DNA of 64,000 nt, taken from assembly GCA_014218215.1 (NCBI GenBank), contig CP043652.1, forward strand, positions 1,054,001 to 1,118,000, given 5' to 3'. This stretch comes from Geodermatophilaceae bacterium NBWT11. Its GTDB lineage: Bacteria; Actinomycetota; Actinomycetes; Mycobacteriales; Geodermatophilaceae. The translations under genes and the position numbers were made by a program. Positions 8,677 to 17,945 of the stretch are shown in pieces. The notes below the pieces were generated by a model, which had not been told where the DNA came from, searched no databases, and saw only the letters and a program-made list of their open reading frames with translations. Within the stretch, counting starts at the first letter, position 1; each line of letters begins with the position of its first letter.

Positions 8677-9662
8677 ACCTCGACCGCCGGCGGGTCGGCC
8701 AGGAACGTCGCGACCAGCTCGCGGGCGGCCAGCGCCGGGGTCAGCTCGCCGGCCAGCACCCGCCGTTCCAGGTCCTTCGACGACGACCGGACGCCGGGGT
8801 GCTCCCGCAGCCGCGCCTCCAGTCCGTCCCGGACCAGCTGCCACGTCCAGCGGACCTGCTGGGCCTGCCGTCGGCGGTCGAACTCCCCCGAGGCGCGCAG
8901 CCGCTCGGTGTGCGCGACCACCTGGGCCCACACCTCGGACAGACCCTCACCGGTGAGCCCGGCACAGGTCAGCACCGGGACGTCCCAGTCGTCCTGCCCG
9001 CGCAGCATCCGGATCGCCCCGGCCAGCTCGCGGGCGGCCTTCCGGGCGTCCCCGGCGGACGGGCCGTCGGCCTTGTTGACCGCGATGACGTCGGCGATCT
9101 CCAGGATCCCGCGCTTGATGCCCTGCAGCTGGTCGCCGGTACGGGCCAGGGTGAGGAACAGGAAGGTGTCGACCATCTCGGCGACGGTGACCTCGGACTG
9201 CCCGACCCCGACGGTCTCCACCAGCACCACGTCGTAGCCGGCCGCCTCCACGACGACCATCGACTCCCGGGTGGCCTGCGCGACCCCGCCCAGGGTGCCG
9301 GCTGTGGGCGAGGGCCGGATGAAGGCGTGCGGGTCGACCGACAGCCGGGACATCCGCGTCTTGTCCCCCAGGATCGACCCACCCGAGCGCGCCGACGACG
9401 GGTCGACGGCCAGCACGGCGACCTTCGACCCGGCCGCGGTGAGGTCGACCCCCAGCTGGTCGATGAAGGTGGACTTGCCGACCCCGGGCACCCCGCTGAT
9501 CCCGACCCGGCGCGCTCCCCCGGTGTGCGGCAGCAGCTCGACGAGCAGCTCCTGGGCCCGCTCCCGGTGGTCAGGCCGGCGCGACTCGACCAGCGTGATC
9601 GCCCGGGCCACCGACCGGCGGTCGGCGGCCCGGACCCCCTCGACGAGGGCAGGGACGTCCAT
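8673..9662 (-). CDS. meaB: Methylmalonyl-CoA mutase-associated GTPase MeaB
   Basis: 329-residue G3E-family P-loop GTPase. Walker A GVPGVGKS lies at 57-64, then DPSSARSGGSILGDKTRM (typical of MeaB/ArgK), ETVGVGQSE as Walker B/switch and NKAD as the base-specificity motif. MeaB gates cofactor loading and protects methylmalonyl-CoA mutase from inactivation. The ATG overlaps the mutB stop by one nucleotide (TGATG), so it is the last gene of mutA-mutB-meaB. Earlier naming as an arginine/ornithine transport ATPase (ArgK) is not supported by this context. Confidence 0.93.
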   Translation of the reverse strand: MDVPALVEGVRAADRRSVARAITLVESRRPDHRERAQELLVELLPHTGGARRVGISGVPGVGKSTFIDQLGVDLTAAGSKVAVLAVDPSSARSGGSILGDKTRMSRLSVDPHAFIRPSPTAGTLGGVAQATRESMVVVEAAGYDVVLVETVGVGQSEVTVAEMVDTFLFLTLARTGDQLQGIKRGILEIADVIAVNKADGPSAGDARKAARELAGAIRMLRGQDDWDVPVLTCAGLTGEGLSEVWAQVVAHTERLRASGEFDRRRQAQQVRWTWQLVRDGLEARLREHPGVRSSSKDLERRVLAGELTPALAARELVATFLADPPAVEV

Positions 9663-11869
9663 CAGTGCCCGAGTCGCCCGGACAGCTCCCGCAGCAGCTC
9701 CTGCGCGGCCTCGGCGATCACCGTGCCGGGCGGGAACACCGCGGCCGCCCCCATCTCCTTCAGGGTCGGCACGTCGTCGGGCGGGATGACCCCGCCGACC
9801 ACGATCAACACGTCGTCGGCACCGAGCTCGGCCAGGGCGTCCCGCAGCGCCGGCACGAGGGTCAGGTGGCCCGCGGCCAGCGAGGACACCCCGACCACGT
9901 GCACGTCGGCCTCCACGGCCTGCCGGGCGACCTCGTCGGGGGTCTGGAACAGCGGGCCCACGTCGACGTCGAAGCCGAGGTCGGCGAACGCCGTGGCGAT
10001 GACCTTCTGGCCGCGGTCGTGGCCGTCCTGGCCCATCTTGGCGACCAGGATGCGCGGACGACGCCCCTCGGCCTCGGCGAACTCCTCGGCCATCGCGCGC
10101 GTCTCGGCCATCGGCCCGGACTCCCCTGCCTCCTCGCGGTACACCCCGGAGATGGTGCGCACCTGTCCGGCGTGCCGGCCGTAGACGGCCTCCAGCGCGT
10201 CGGAGATCTCCCCGACGGTGGCCTTGGCCCGTGCGGCGTCCACCGCCAGGGCGAGCAGGTTGTCCTCCAGCCCCGACCCGCGGGTGCCCTCGGCGGCGGC
10301 CCGCGCGGCGTCGGTCAGCCGCGACAGCGCGGTGTCCCAGGCGGCCTGGTCGCGCTCGGCGCGCAGCTCCTTCAGCCGCTGCACCTGCTGGGCGAGCACG
10401 TCGGCGTTGTCGACCCGCAGCACCTCGATCGCCTCGTCGGCGTCCACCCGGTACTTGTTCACCCCGATGACCGGCTGACGGCCGGAGTCGATCCGGGCCT
10501 GGGTGCGCGCCGCGGCCTCCTCGATGCGCAGCTTGGGGATGCCGTCGCTGATCGCCTGCGCCATCCCGCCGTGCGCGGCGACCTCCTCGATGTGCGCCCA
10601 GGCCCTGCGGGCCAGGTCGTGGGTCAGCTTCTCCACGTAGGCCGATCCGCCCCAGGGGTCGATGACCCGCGTCGTCCCGGACTCCTGCTGCAGCAGCAGC
10701 TGGGTGTTGCGCGCGATACGCGCGGAGAAGTCCGTCGGCAGCGCGAGCGCCTCGTCGAGGGCGTTGGTGTGCAGCGACTGGGTGTGCCCCTGGGTCGCTG
10801 CCATCGCCTCCAGGCAGGTGCGGACCACGTTGTTGTAGACGTCCTGCGCGGTCAGCGACCAGCCCGAGGTCTGCGAGTGGGTGCGCAGCGACAGCGACTT
10901 GGGGTTCCTCGCGCCCTCCCGCTCCACCAGCTTGGCCCACAGCAGTCGCCCGGCCCGGAGCTTGGCGACCTCCATGAAGAAGTTCATCCCGATGCCCCAG
11001 AAGAAGCTCAGCCGGGGCGCGAAGGAGTCCACGTCCATCCCGGCGTCCCGGCCGGCCTTCAGGTACTCGACGCCGTCGGCGAGCGTGTAGGCCAGCTCCA
11101 GGTCGGCCGTCGCCCCGGCCTCCTGGATGTGGTACCCGGAGATCGAGATCGAGTTGAAGCGCGGCATCTTCTGCGAGGTGTAGGCGAAGATGTCGCTGAT
11201 CACCTGCATCGAGGGCCCCGGGGGGTAGATGTAGGTGTTGCGGACCATGAACTCCTTGAGGATGTCGTTCTGGATGGTCCCGCTCAACTGCTCGGGGGCC
11301 ACCCCCTGCTCCTCGGCCGCGACGATGTAGAGCGCGAGCACCGGCAGCACGGCGCCGTTCATGGTCATCGAGACGCTCATCCGGTCCAGCGGGATGCCGT
11401 CGAAGAGCTGGCGCATGTCGTAGATGGAGTCGATGGCCACCCCGGCCATGCCGACGTCGCCGGGCACCCGCGGGTGGTCGGAGTCGTAGCCGCGGTGGGT
11501 GGGCAGGTCGAAGGCGACCGACAGCCCCTTCTGCCCGGCCGCCAGGTTGCGCCGGTAGAAGGCGTTGGACGCCGCCGCGGTGGAGAACCCGGCGTACTGC
11601 CGGACCGTCCACGGCTGGGTGGTGTACATCGTCGGGTAGGGCCCGCGGCCGTAGGGCGGGACGCCCGGGTAGCCGTCCAGGAAGTCCAGGCCCGCGAGGT
11701 CGTCCTCGGTCAGCAGGGGCGGGACGGCGATCCCCTCGGGGGTCTCCCACACCGCCTCACCGACCGGCCGACCGGTGTGCGCCTCGAAGGCGGCCGCCCA
11801 GTCGGCGGCGCTGCCGGCGTCCTGGGCGCGGCCCAGCTCGACGGATCCGAAGTCGGGGACCGTGCTCAT
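9662..11869 (-). CDS. mutB: Methylmalonyl-CoA mutase large subunit
   Basis: 735-residue catalytic subunit of the adenosylcobalamin-dependent mutase that interconverts (R)-methylmalonyl-CoA and succinyl-CoA in propionate and odd-chain catabolism. The N-terminal TIM barrel contains the substrate residues in [18 protein letters not shown]. The C-terminal cobalamin domain begins at GQDGHDRG (about 613-620), where the His provides the lower axial ligand. Of two in-frame ATGs, the one at 11869 is chosen because GGAG is 7 nt upstream and it overlaps the mutA stop as ATGA. Product feeds the TCA cycle, whose sucCD, icd and mdh also occur in this window. Confidence 0.95.
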   Translation of the reverse strand: MSTVPDFGSVELGRAQDAGSAADWAAAFEAHTGRPVGEAVWETPEGIAVPPLLTEDDLAGLDFLDGYPGVPPYGRGPYPTMYTTQPWTVRQYAGFSTAAASNAFYRRNLAAGQKGLSVAFDLPTHRGYDSDHPRVPGDVGMAGVAIDSIYDMRQLFDGIPLDRMSVSMTMNGAVLPVLALYIVAAEEQGVAPEQLSGTIQNDILKEFMVRNTYIYPPGPSMQVISDIFAYTSQKMPRFNSISISGYHIQEAGATADLELAYTLADGVEYLKAGRDAGMDVDSFAPRLSFFWGIGMNFFMEVAKLRAGRLLWAKLVEREGARNPKSLSLRTHSQTSGWSLTAQDVYNNVVRTCLEAMAATQGHTQSLHTNALDEALALPTDFSARIARNTQLLLQQESGTTRVIDPWGGSAYVEKLTHDLARRAWAHIEEVAAHGGMAQAISDGIPKLRIEEAAARTQARIDSGRQPVIGVNKYRVDADEAIEVLRVDNADVLAQQVQRLKELRAERDQAAWDTALSRLTDAARAAAEGTRGSGLEDNLLALAVDAARAKATVGEISDALEAVYGRHAGQVRTISGVYREEAGESGPMAETRAMAEEFAEAEGRRPRILVAKMGQDGHDRGQKVIATAFADLGFDVDVGPLFQTPDEVARQAVEADVHVVGVSSLAAGHLTLVPALRDALAELGADDVLIVVGGVIPPDDVPTLKEMGAAAVFPPGTVIAEAAQELLRELSGRLGH

Positions 11870-13776
11870 GACCATGCTCCCAGCAGCTCGTCGAGGGTGG
11901 TGGTCAGGACGTCGACCGCGTCGCAGCCGGCGAAGACGTACCCGTCCACGCCGTCGACGGCCAGCTCCGGCTTGCCGGCCAGCCAGACCCGGGTCGCCCC
12001 GGCCGCCCGCAGCTCGGCGACCAGCCCGGCGGCGTCGGCGTAGTCGCGGTCGGACCCGCAGACGCAGGCCACCGTCGTCCCGGCCTCGGCGAAGCCGGAC
12101 GCTCCGTCACCTGTGGGGGTGGCCAGCCCGCCGGCCTGGAAGAGGTTGGACGCGAACGACACCCGGGCCGTGTGCGCTGCGGGCTTCCCCAGGGTCGCCA
12201 GGTACACCGCCGGCCGGTCGCCGGGCTCGTCGGACCGGTCGCGCAGCTCCTCGAAGGCGCCCGCGGCCCGCACCCGCGGCAGCCCGCCCGGCCCGGGGGG
12301 CAGAGCCTCGGCCGCAGGACGACGCCGGGGCAGCTGCTCGTCCAGGTTGGCGAACTCGCTCACCCCGGTGACCGGGTCGCGCCGGGTGGCCAGCCGCTTC
12401 GACCGGGCCGCCCACGCCGCGGCGACCCGCTCGTGCACCAGGCCCGAGGAGAGGGCAGCGGCGTACCCGCCGGCTCGCTCGATCTCGGTGAACCACGCCC
12501 AGGCGGCGTGGGCGAGGGCGTCGGTCAGCGACTCGACGTACCAGGAGCCACCGGCCGGGTCGAGCACCCGGGCCAGGTGTGCCTCCTCGGTGAGCAGCGC
12601 CTGGGTGTTGCGGGCGATCCGCCGGGCGAAGGCGTCGGGCAGCCCGAGCGCGGCGTCGAACGGGGTCACCGTGACGGCGTCGGCCCCGCCCACGCCGGCG
12701 GCGAAGCAGGCCACCGTGGTGCGCAGCATGTTGACCCACGGGTCGCGCCGGGTGGTCATCACCGAGGAGGTGACGGCGTGCTGGCGCATGCCCCGCAGCT
12801 CGGCGGAGACGCCGGCGACCTCGCCCACCCGGTCCCACAGCCGGCGCGCGGCGCGCAGCATCGCGATGGTCGTGAACTGGTCGGCGGTCGCCGCGAACCG
12901 GAACTCCAGCTGTGCGGCCGCCTCGTCGACGGTGAGCCCTCCGTCGGTCAGTGCCCGCAGGTAGGCCACCGCGGCGGACAGGGCGCAGCCCAGCTCCTCC
13001 ACCGCGGTCGCCCCGGCGTCGTGCACCACGGTCGCGTCGACGACGACCGCGCGCAGGTCGCCGTGCGCGGCCGCCCGGCGGGCCAGGTCGGCCAGTCCGG
13101 AGAGGTCCTGCTCCTGACCGGAGGTGGCCTGCACGCCGAGCGGGTCGAGCCCCAACGACCCGCCCGGGGCCAGGTCGGTGCGGCCCTCGACCAGGTCCAG
13201 GAACGCCTCGGCCGCCGGGACGCCGCCCTGCAGGGTCACCGGAGCCAGGTCCAGCAGCACGTCGGCCAGCACGTCACCGAGGGAGCCGACCGGGACGGCA
13301 CCGTCGCCGACGACCAGCCACAGCGAGGTCACGCCGTGCTCGAGGTCGGCGGCGATCGCCTCCTTCGTCGTCCCCACGTCGGGGTCGGCGTGCCGCTGCC
13401 GCACGTCCCAGCCGGCCGGGATGCCGCCGCCGGCGGCCTGGTCGTCCGCGGCCGAGGGGGCGGGCCGGACGACCCGGCTGCCCCGGACGAACGGCGGGAC
13501 GCCGGGCGCCCCGGTGCCGGGCAGGTCGGCCACGTCGGCAGCCGTGTACAGCGGTGCGACGTCGACCCCGGTGGCGACGGTGCGGCGCAGCGCGTCCTCG
13601 ACGGGGTCGGGCAGCTCCTCCCGGCCGGCCTTGCGGAGCACGGCGGCGACCAGGTCGCGCCACTGCTCGCGGGTGGCGGCCGGGAAGTCCGCGGCGAGCG
13701 TCAGCTCGTCCGGAGCGGTCGGCTCGTCGGGTGCCTCGACCGTGTCGGTCGCGACGTCCGGGGAGGGGTGGCTCAT
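11866..13776 (-). CDS. mutA: Methylmalonyl-CoA mutase small subunit
   Basis: 636 residues, the usual length for MutA. It is homologous to the large subunit across the barrel (for example [26 protein letters not shown]), but its C-terminal domain lacks the DxHxxG cobalamin motif, having [11 protein letters not shown] at that position. This fits the non-catalytic beta subunit of the heterodimer. First gene of the operon; ATG start with a 92-nt gap to the upstream amidohydrolase that holds an inverted repeat. Confidence 0.93.
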   Translation of the reverse strand: MSHPSPDVATDTVEAPDEPTAPDELTLAADFPAATREQWRDLVAAVLRKAGREELPDPVEDALRRTVATGVDVAPLYTAADVADLPGTGAPGVPPFVRGSRVVRPAPSAADDQAAGGGIPAGWDVRQRHADPDVGTTKEAIAADLEHGVTSLWLVVGDGAVPVGSLGDVLADVLLDLAPVTLQGGVPAAEAFLDLVEGRTDLAPGGSLGLDPLGVQATSGQEQDLSGLADLARRAAAHGDLRAVVVDATVVHDAGATAVEELGCALSAAVAYLRALTDGGLTVDEAAAQLEFRFAATADQFTTIAMLRAARRLWDRVGEVAGVSAELRGMRQHAVTSSVMTTRRDPWVNMLRTTVACFAAGVGGADAVTVTPFDAALGLPDAFARRIARNTQALLTEEAHLARVLDPAGGSWYVESLTDALAHAAWAWFTEIERAGGYAAALSSGLVHERVAAAWAARSKRLATRRDPVTGVSEFANLDEQLPRRRPAAEALPPGPGGLPRVRAAGAFEELRDRSDEPGDRPAVYLATLGKPAAHTARVSFASNLFQAGGLATPTGDGASGFAEAGTTVACVCGSDRDYADAAGLVAELRAAGATRVWLAGKPELAVDGVDGYVFAGCDAVDVLTTTLDELLGAWS

Positions 13777-13793
13777 CGTCGGGTCACCGTTCT

Positions 13794-13820
13794 CACTGCT
13801 CGGGGCGTGTTCGAGCAGTG
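13794..13820. promoter_or_regulatory. Inverted repeat upstream of mutA
   Basis: CACTGCTCG (13794-13802) and CGAGCAGTG (13812-13820) are perfect 9-bp arms around a 9-nt spacer. It lies 18 nt upstream of the mutA start and 49 nt downstream of the amidohydrolase stop. It could be a terminator for the latter or an operator for mutAB-meaB; no T-run follows. Confidence 0.4.
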
Positions 13821-13868
13821 TCTACCGCAGCCCTCCGACAACGCCGTCCGGAGCGGCTGTGGTGACCG

Positions 13869-15065
13869 TCACGACCGGGCGGGCACCGGCTGCTGCGCGT
13901 CGGCGGCGAGCGCCTGCAGCGCCGTCCGCGCCAGCAGCCGGACGCCGACCCCGATGGCCCGCTCGTCGACGTCGAAGGTGCCGCGGTGCAGGTCCAGCGG
14001 GGCTCCCCCGCCGTGCGTGCCGAGCCGGGCGAGGGCGATCGGCAGCACCTCGGCGAACCAGCCGAAGTCCTCCCCGCCCATGCTCTGCGGGCTGAGCACC
14101 ACGTTCTCCGACCCCACCGTCTCCAGCGCCGCCGACCGCAGCAGGGCCACCCCGCGCGGGTCGTTGACCACCGGTGGCACCCCCCGCACGTAGTCGACGT
14201 CGACCTCGGCGCCCGAGGCCTCCCCGACCTGGCGGATCAGGCGGCGGACCAGCTCCTCGGCGCCGTCCCAGACGTCCCGGTCGAGCACCCGCACCGTGCC
14301 GCGCAGCTGCCCGGTCTCCGGGATGGCGTTGGCCGCGACACCGGCGGTGACCGCGCCCCAGACCAGCGACATCGCCGCCCGCGGGTCGACCTGGCGGGAC
14401 AGCAGTCCGGGCACCTCGGTGACCACCCGACCCAGGGCGTGCACCAGGTCGACGGTGAGCTGCGGGCGGGCGGTGTGCCCGCCCGGCCCGGTGAGCGTGA
14501 CCTCGAGGCGGTCGCAGGCCGCGGTGATCGACCCGGTGCGCAGGCCCACCCGGCCGACCGGCACCGACGGGTCGCAGTGCAGCGCGAAGGCCCGCGTCGC
14601 GCCCTCGAGCACGCCGGACCGCACCACCTCCAGGCCGCCGCCGGGCACCTGCTCCTCGGCGGGCTGGAACACCGCCCGCACGGTGCCCGGCAGCGCGTCC
14701 AGCTCGGCGAGGGCCTGCGCGACGCCGAGCAGCACCGTGGTGTGCACGTCGTGCCCGCAGGCGTGGCACATGCCCTCGCGAGTGGAGCGGTAGGGCACGT
14801 CCTTGAGGTCGGGCAGCGGCAGTGCGTCGATGTCGGCGCGCAGCACGACGACCGGCCCCCCGGAGCCGACGTCGCAGACCAGCCCGGTGCCGTTGGGCAA
14901 CCGCCGCGGGGTCAGCCCGACCTGCCGGAGCTGTCGTTCCAGGAACGCCGTGGTCTCCCGCTCCACGAAGCCGAGCTCGGGGTGGGCGTGCAGGTGCCGA
15001 CGGACGCCGACGAGCTCGTCGTGGTGCGCCTCGACCCAGCGGTCGACGGTCTCCGGGGCGCTCAC
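13869..15065 (-). CDS. M20D-family amidohydrolase
   Basis: 398-residue peptidase M20 subfamily D protein. Dinuclear metal-site motifs are visible: RADIDALP (76-83), CHACGHDVH (100-108), PAEE (135-138) and the C-terminal GGEDFGWF. Relatives hydrolyse N-acyl or N-acetyl amino acids, indole-acetyl conjugates or p-aminobenzoyl-glutamate. In M. tuberculosis the equivalents amiA1/amiB1 also sit beside deoD. The GTG start overlaps the upstream ligase gene as GTGA, so both are probably one transcript. Substrate not assignable. Confidence 0.85.
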   Translation of the reverse strand: MSAPETVDRWVEAHHDELVGVRRHLHAHPELGFVERETTAFLERQLRQVGLTPRRLPNGTGLVCDVGSGGPVVVLRADIDALPLPDLKDVPYRSTREGMCHACGHDVHTTVLLGVAQALAELDALPGTVRAVFQPAEEQVPGGGLEVVRSGVLEGATRAFALHCDPSVPVGRVGLRTGSITAACDRLEVTLTGPGGHTARPQLTVDLVHALGRVVTEVPGLLSRQVDPRAAMSLVWGAVTAGVAANAIPETGQLRGTVRVLDRDVWDGAEELVRRLIRQVGEASGAEVDVDYVRGVPPVVNDPRGVALLRSAALETVGSENVVLSPQSMGGEDFGWFAEVLPIALARLGTHGGGAPLDLHRGTFDVDERAIGVGVRLLARTALQALAADAQQPVPARS

Positions 15066-16201
15066 GCCGCCGGGAGCCCGTCGCGCATCTCGGCCAGCAG
15101 GCTGTCGACGACCGGCTCGAGTCGGCCGTCGTTCGCCTCGGCGACCCGGCGCTGCCGCTCGTAGGAGCCACCGACCTCGATGATCCGCAGCACGTCACCG
15201 AGCTCCTCGACGCAGTCCAACCGGCGCGCGGTGGGGGTCAGCTCCTCGACCAGGTCGCGCAGCGCGTCCTTGACCGGCCGGACGGTGCCGCGGTCGTCGA
15301 CGATGATCTCGGCGTCCAGGCCGTAGCGGGCCGCCCGCCACTTGTTCTCCCGCAGGATCCAGCTCGCCGGGGTGGGCAGCGTGTAGCCACGGTCGATCTC
15401 CCGGTCGAACTGCTCGACCAGGCACTGGGCCATGGCGGCGACGGCACCGATCTCGTCGAGAGTGGGCAGGCCGTCGCAGATGCGCAGCTCGACGGTGCCG
15501 AAGTCCGGGTGCGGGCGGATGTCCCACCACACCTCGCGGACGCTCTCGATCGCGTTGGTCGAGATCAGCGTCTCCATGTAGCGCTCGAAGCCGTCCCAGC
15601 CGCTGAGCTGGTAAGGCAGCCCCGCCGTCGGCATGCCCTCGAAGACCTTCGAGCGGGCGCTCGCCAGGCCGGTGTCGGCCCCGACCCAGTACGGCGAGGA
15701 CGCCGACAGCGCCAGGAAGTGCGGGATGTAGGCGCACAGCGCGTTCACGATCGGGATGATCTTGTCCGGGGAGCGGACGCCGACGTGCACGTGGACGCCG
15801 AAGATCTGCAGCCGGCGGGCCAGCCACTGCATCTTCTCCACGAGCTGGGCGTAACGCTCCTTGGGCGAGATCTGCTGGGTCTGCCAGTCGGTCATCGGGT
15901 GGGTGCCCGCGCACATCAGCCCCAGGCCGCGCCGGTCGGCGGCCTCGACCACCTCGGCGAGCGTGCCGGCCAGGTCGGCCTTGGCCTCGGCGACCGTGCC
16001 GCAGATGCCGGTGATGATCTCGATCGTCGACTGCAGCAGCTCGTGCTTGGCCTTGGGGTGCTCGTCGGCGTCGGCCGGCTTGAGCTCGGCGAGGATCTCG
16101 TTGGCGCCCGAGGTGAGCTGGCGGGTCTCGCGGTCGATGAGCTGGAGCTCCCACTCGACCCCCAGGCTCGACCGCTCGGAGGAGGAGAAGGGGATCTGCA
16201 C
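15062..16201 (-). CDS. Carboxylate-amine ligase, YbdK/GCS2 family
   Basis: 379 residues resembling the GCS2 (glutamate-cysteine ligase 2) family. Signatures are [10 protein letters not shown] near the N-terminus, [28 protein letters not shown] and [10 protein letters not shown]. The GTG at 16201 is chosen because a TACACT box sits 6 nt upstream (leaderless) and the conserved GVEWE block then starts near residue 14; a longer in-frame start at 16267 would overlap the opposing promoter. Actinobacteria usually make mycothiol, so glutathione synthesis is doubtful; some homologues show only weak gamma-glutamyl ligase activity. Confidence 0.8.
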   Translation of the reverse strand: MQIPFSSSERSSLGVEWELQLIDRETRQLTSGANEILAELKPADADEHPKAKHELLQSTIEIITGICGTVAEAKADLAGTLAEVVEAADRRGLGLMCAGTHPMTDWQTQQISPKERYAQLVEKMQWLARRLQIFGVHVHVGVRSPDKIIPIVNALCAYIPHFLALSASSPYWVGADTGLASARSKVFEGMPTAGLPYQLSGWDGFERYMETLISTNAIESVREVWWDIRPHPDFGTVELRICDGLPTLDEIGAVAAMAQCLVEQFDREIDRGYTLPTPASWILRENKWRAARYGLDAEIIVDDRGTVRPVKDALRDLVEELTPTARRLDCVEELGDVLRIIEVGGSYERQRRVAEANDGRLEPVVDSLLAEMRDGLPAA

Positions 16202-16207
16202 CGGGCG

Positions 16208-16213
16208 AGTGTA
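16208..16213 (-). promoter_or_regulatory. -10 box TACACT, leaderless start
   Basis: TACACT reads on the minus strand, 6 nt before the GTG at 16201. It is one of two divergent leaderless promoters packed into about 90 bp. Confidence 0.6.
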
Positions 16214-16277
16214 GGGACGGCGAGGACCATGCGCCGGGTGTGGAAACGGGCCGGTCCGAACTGTCACCCCCCTGGGC

Positions 16278-16283
16278 TAGCGT
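16278..16283 (+). promoter_or_regulatory. -10 box TAGCGT, leaderless start
   Basis: TAGCGT lies 7 nt before the GTG at 16291 of the purine nucleoside phosphorylase gene, with no Shine-Dalgarno sequence between. Confidence 0.6.
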
Positions 16284-16290
16284 CCTGGAC

Positions 16291-17115
16291 GTGAGCCAGA
16301 CCCCTCCCGAGACCTCCCCCACCGACCCCGCCGCGCTGGCCACCCGCGCCGCGGCGGACCTGACGGCGGCGCTCGGCGGTGAGCACGACGTCGCCGTCGT
16401 CATGGGGTCGGGCTGGGCCCCGGCCGCCGACGCGTTCGGCCCGGCCGAGGCGAGCGTCGCCATCGGCGAGCTGCCCGGCTTCGCCGCCCCGGTCGTCACC
16501 GGGCACGGCGGGGAGATCCGCTCGGTGCGGGTCGGTGACACCCGGGTGCTGCTGTTCCTGGGCCGCACCCACCTGTACGAGGGCCGTGGAGTCGACCCGG
16601 TCGTGCACGGCATCCGGACGGCGGCTGCCGCCGGGGTGCGCACCGTGGTGCTCACCAACGCCGCCGGCGGCCTCTCCCCCGACCACACCGTCGGGCAGGC
16701 CGTCCTGATCAGCGACCACCTGAACCTGACCGCCCGCTCCCCGCTGGTCGGCGCCACGTTCGTCGACCTCACCGACCTGTACTCCCGCCGGCTGCGCGAG
16801 ATCGCCCAGCGGATCGACCCGACGCTGGTCGAGGGCGTCTACGCCGCCCTGCCCGGCCCGCACTTCGAGACCCCGGCCGAGATCCGGATGCTCACCACGA
16901 TGGGCGCCGACCTGGTCGGCATGTCCACCGCGCTGGAGGCCATCGCCGCCCGCGCCGCCGGGGTCGAGGTCGTCGGCCTCTCGATGGTCACCAACGCCGC
17001 GGCCGGCATCACCGGGGAGGCCCTGGACCACGTCGAGGTGCTCGAGGCCGGCAAGGCCGCCGCCGGCCGGCTCGGCGAGTTCCTCGTCCGCTTCATCGGG
17101 GAGCTGCCGGCATGA
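16291..17115 (+). CDS. Purine-nucleoside phosphorylase
   Basis: 274-residue trimeric-type PNP (the gene often called deoD or punA in actinobacteria). Motifs are [36 protein letters not shown] and the substrate-binding [13 protein letters not shown] plus SMVTNAAAG. It phosphorolyses purine (deoxy)nucleosides to base and (deoxy)ribose-1-phosphate. The GTG start is preferred to an upstream in-frame ATG at 16240 because of the leaderless promoter. First of three overlapping genes with an epimerase-like enzyme and a sugar-phosphate mutase that can process the pentose phosphate. Confidence 0.93.
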   Translation: MSQTPPETSPTDPAALATRAAADLTAALGGEHDVAVVMGSGWAPAADAFGPAEASVAIGELPGFAAPVVTGHGGEIRSVRVGDTRVLLFLGRTHLYEGRGVDPVVHGIRTAAAAGVRTVVLTNAAGGLSPDHTVGQAVLISDHLNLTARSPLVGATFVDLTDLYSRRLREIAQRIDPTLVEGVYAALPGPHFETPAEIRMLTTMGADLVGMSTALEAIAARAAGVEVVGLSMVTNAAAGITGEALDHVEVLEAGKAAAGRLGEFLVRFIGELPA

Positions 17116-17945
17116 GCGGCCCCGTCCTGCTCACCGGGGCCGCCGGGTACATCGGCACGCTGCTGCGCGGCGGACTGCCCGAGCGCGGCCACGCGCTGCG
17201 CTGCCTGGACGTCGTACCGGTCACCGACACCCGGCCCGGCGAGGAGCACCTGGTCGCCGACGCCACCGACCTGGCTGCGGTCACCGACGCCGCCCAGGGC
17301 GCCTCGGCCCTGGTGCACATGGCCGGCATCGCCACCGAGTCCAGTTGGGCCGCGATCAGCCACGCCAACATCGAGGGCACGTACGTGGCCCTCGAGGCCG
17401 CCCGCCGCGCCGGCGTGCCCCGCGTCGTCCTGGCCAGCAGCAACCACGCCACCGGCATGTCCCCGCGGGTGGCGAACGCCCAGACCGACGCCCAACCCCG
17501 TCCGGACACCTTCTACGGGGTGTCCAAGGTCGCCATGGAGGCACTCGGCTCGCTCTACGTCGACCGCTACGGCCTGGACGTCGTGTGCCTGCGGATCGGT
17601 TCGGCCCTCCCCGAGCCGCGGGCGCCCCGGCACCTGTCCACCTGGCTGTCCCCCGACGACACCGTCGCCCTCGTCGACGCCGCGCTCACCGCCCCCAGCC
17701 CCGGCTTCGCCGTGGTGTGGGGGGTCTCGGCCAACACCCGTGCCTGGTGGGACCTGACCTCCGCCCGCGCCCTGGGCTACGAGCCGACCGACGACGCCGA
17801 GATGTACGCCGAGGCGATCACCAGCGCCCTGGGCGAGCCGACCCCCGGCACCGTCGAGCACGACCGGCTCGGCGGGGAGTACGCCGGCCCGGACTTCTCC
17901 ATCGACGCGGTGGCCGCCCGGGCGCAGCAGGCCGACCCCTCGTGA
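17112..17945 (+). CDS. NAD-dependent epimerase/dehydratase, uronate-dehydrogenase-like
   Basis: 277-residue extended SDR. The Rossmann motif GAAGYIG is at 9-15 and the catalytic YGVSK is near 136-140. The blocks [19 protein letters not shown] and LRIGS...[10 protein letters not shown] resemble uronate dehydrogenases, which oxidise galacturonate or glucuronate to the lactone. It overlaps PNP upstream (ATGA) and the mutase downstream (GTGA). A role in nucleoside-sugar metabolism is possible from position but not shown; the fold is certain, the substrate is not. Confidence 0.78.
   Translation: MSGPVLLTGAAGYIGTLLRGGLPERGHALRCLDVVPVTDTRPGEEHLVADATDLAAVTDAAQGASALVHMAGIATESSWAAISHANIEGTYVALEAARRAGVPRVVLASSNHATGMSPRVANAQTDAQPRPDTFYGVSKVAMEALGSLYVDRYGLDVVCLRIGSALPEPRAPRHLSTWLSPDDTVALVDAALTAPSPGFAVVWGVSANTRAWWDLTSARALGYEPTDDAEMYAEAITSALGEPTPGTVEHDRLGGEYAGPDFSIDAVAARAQQADPS

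Noticed and set aside
8673-9662. Arginine/ornithine transport ATPase (ArgK)
   Set aside because: It directly follows and overlaps mutB, and its motifs are those of MeaB chaperone GTPases.
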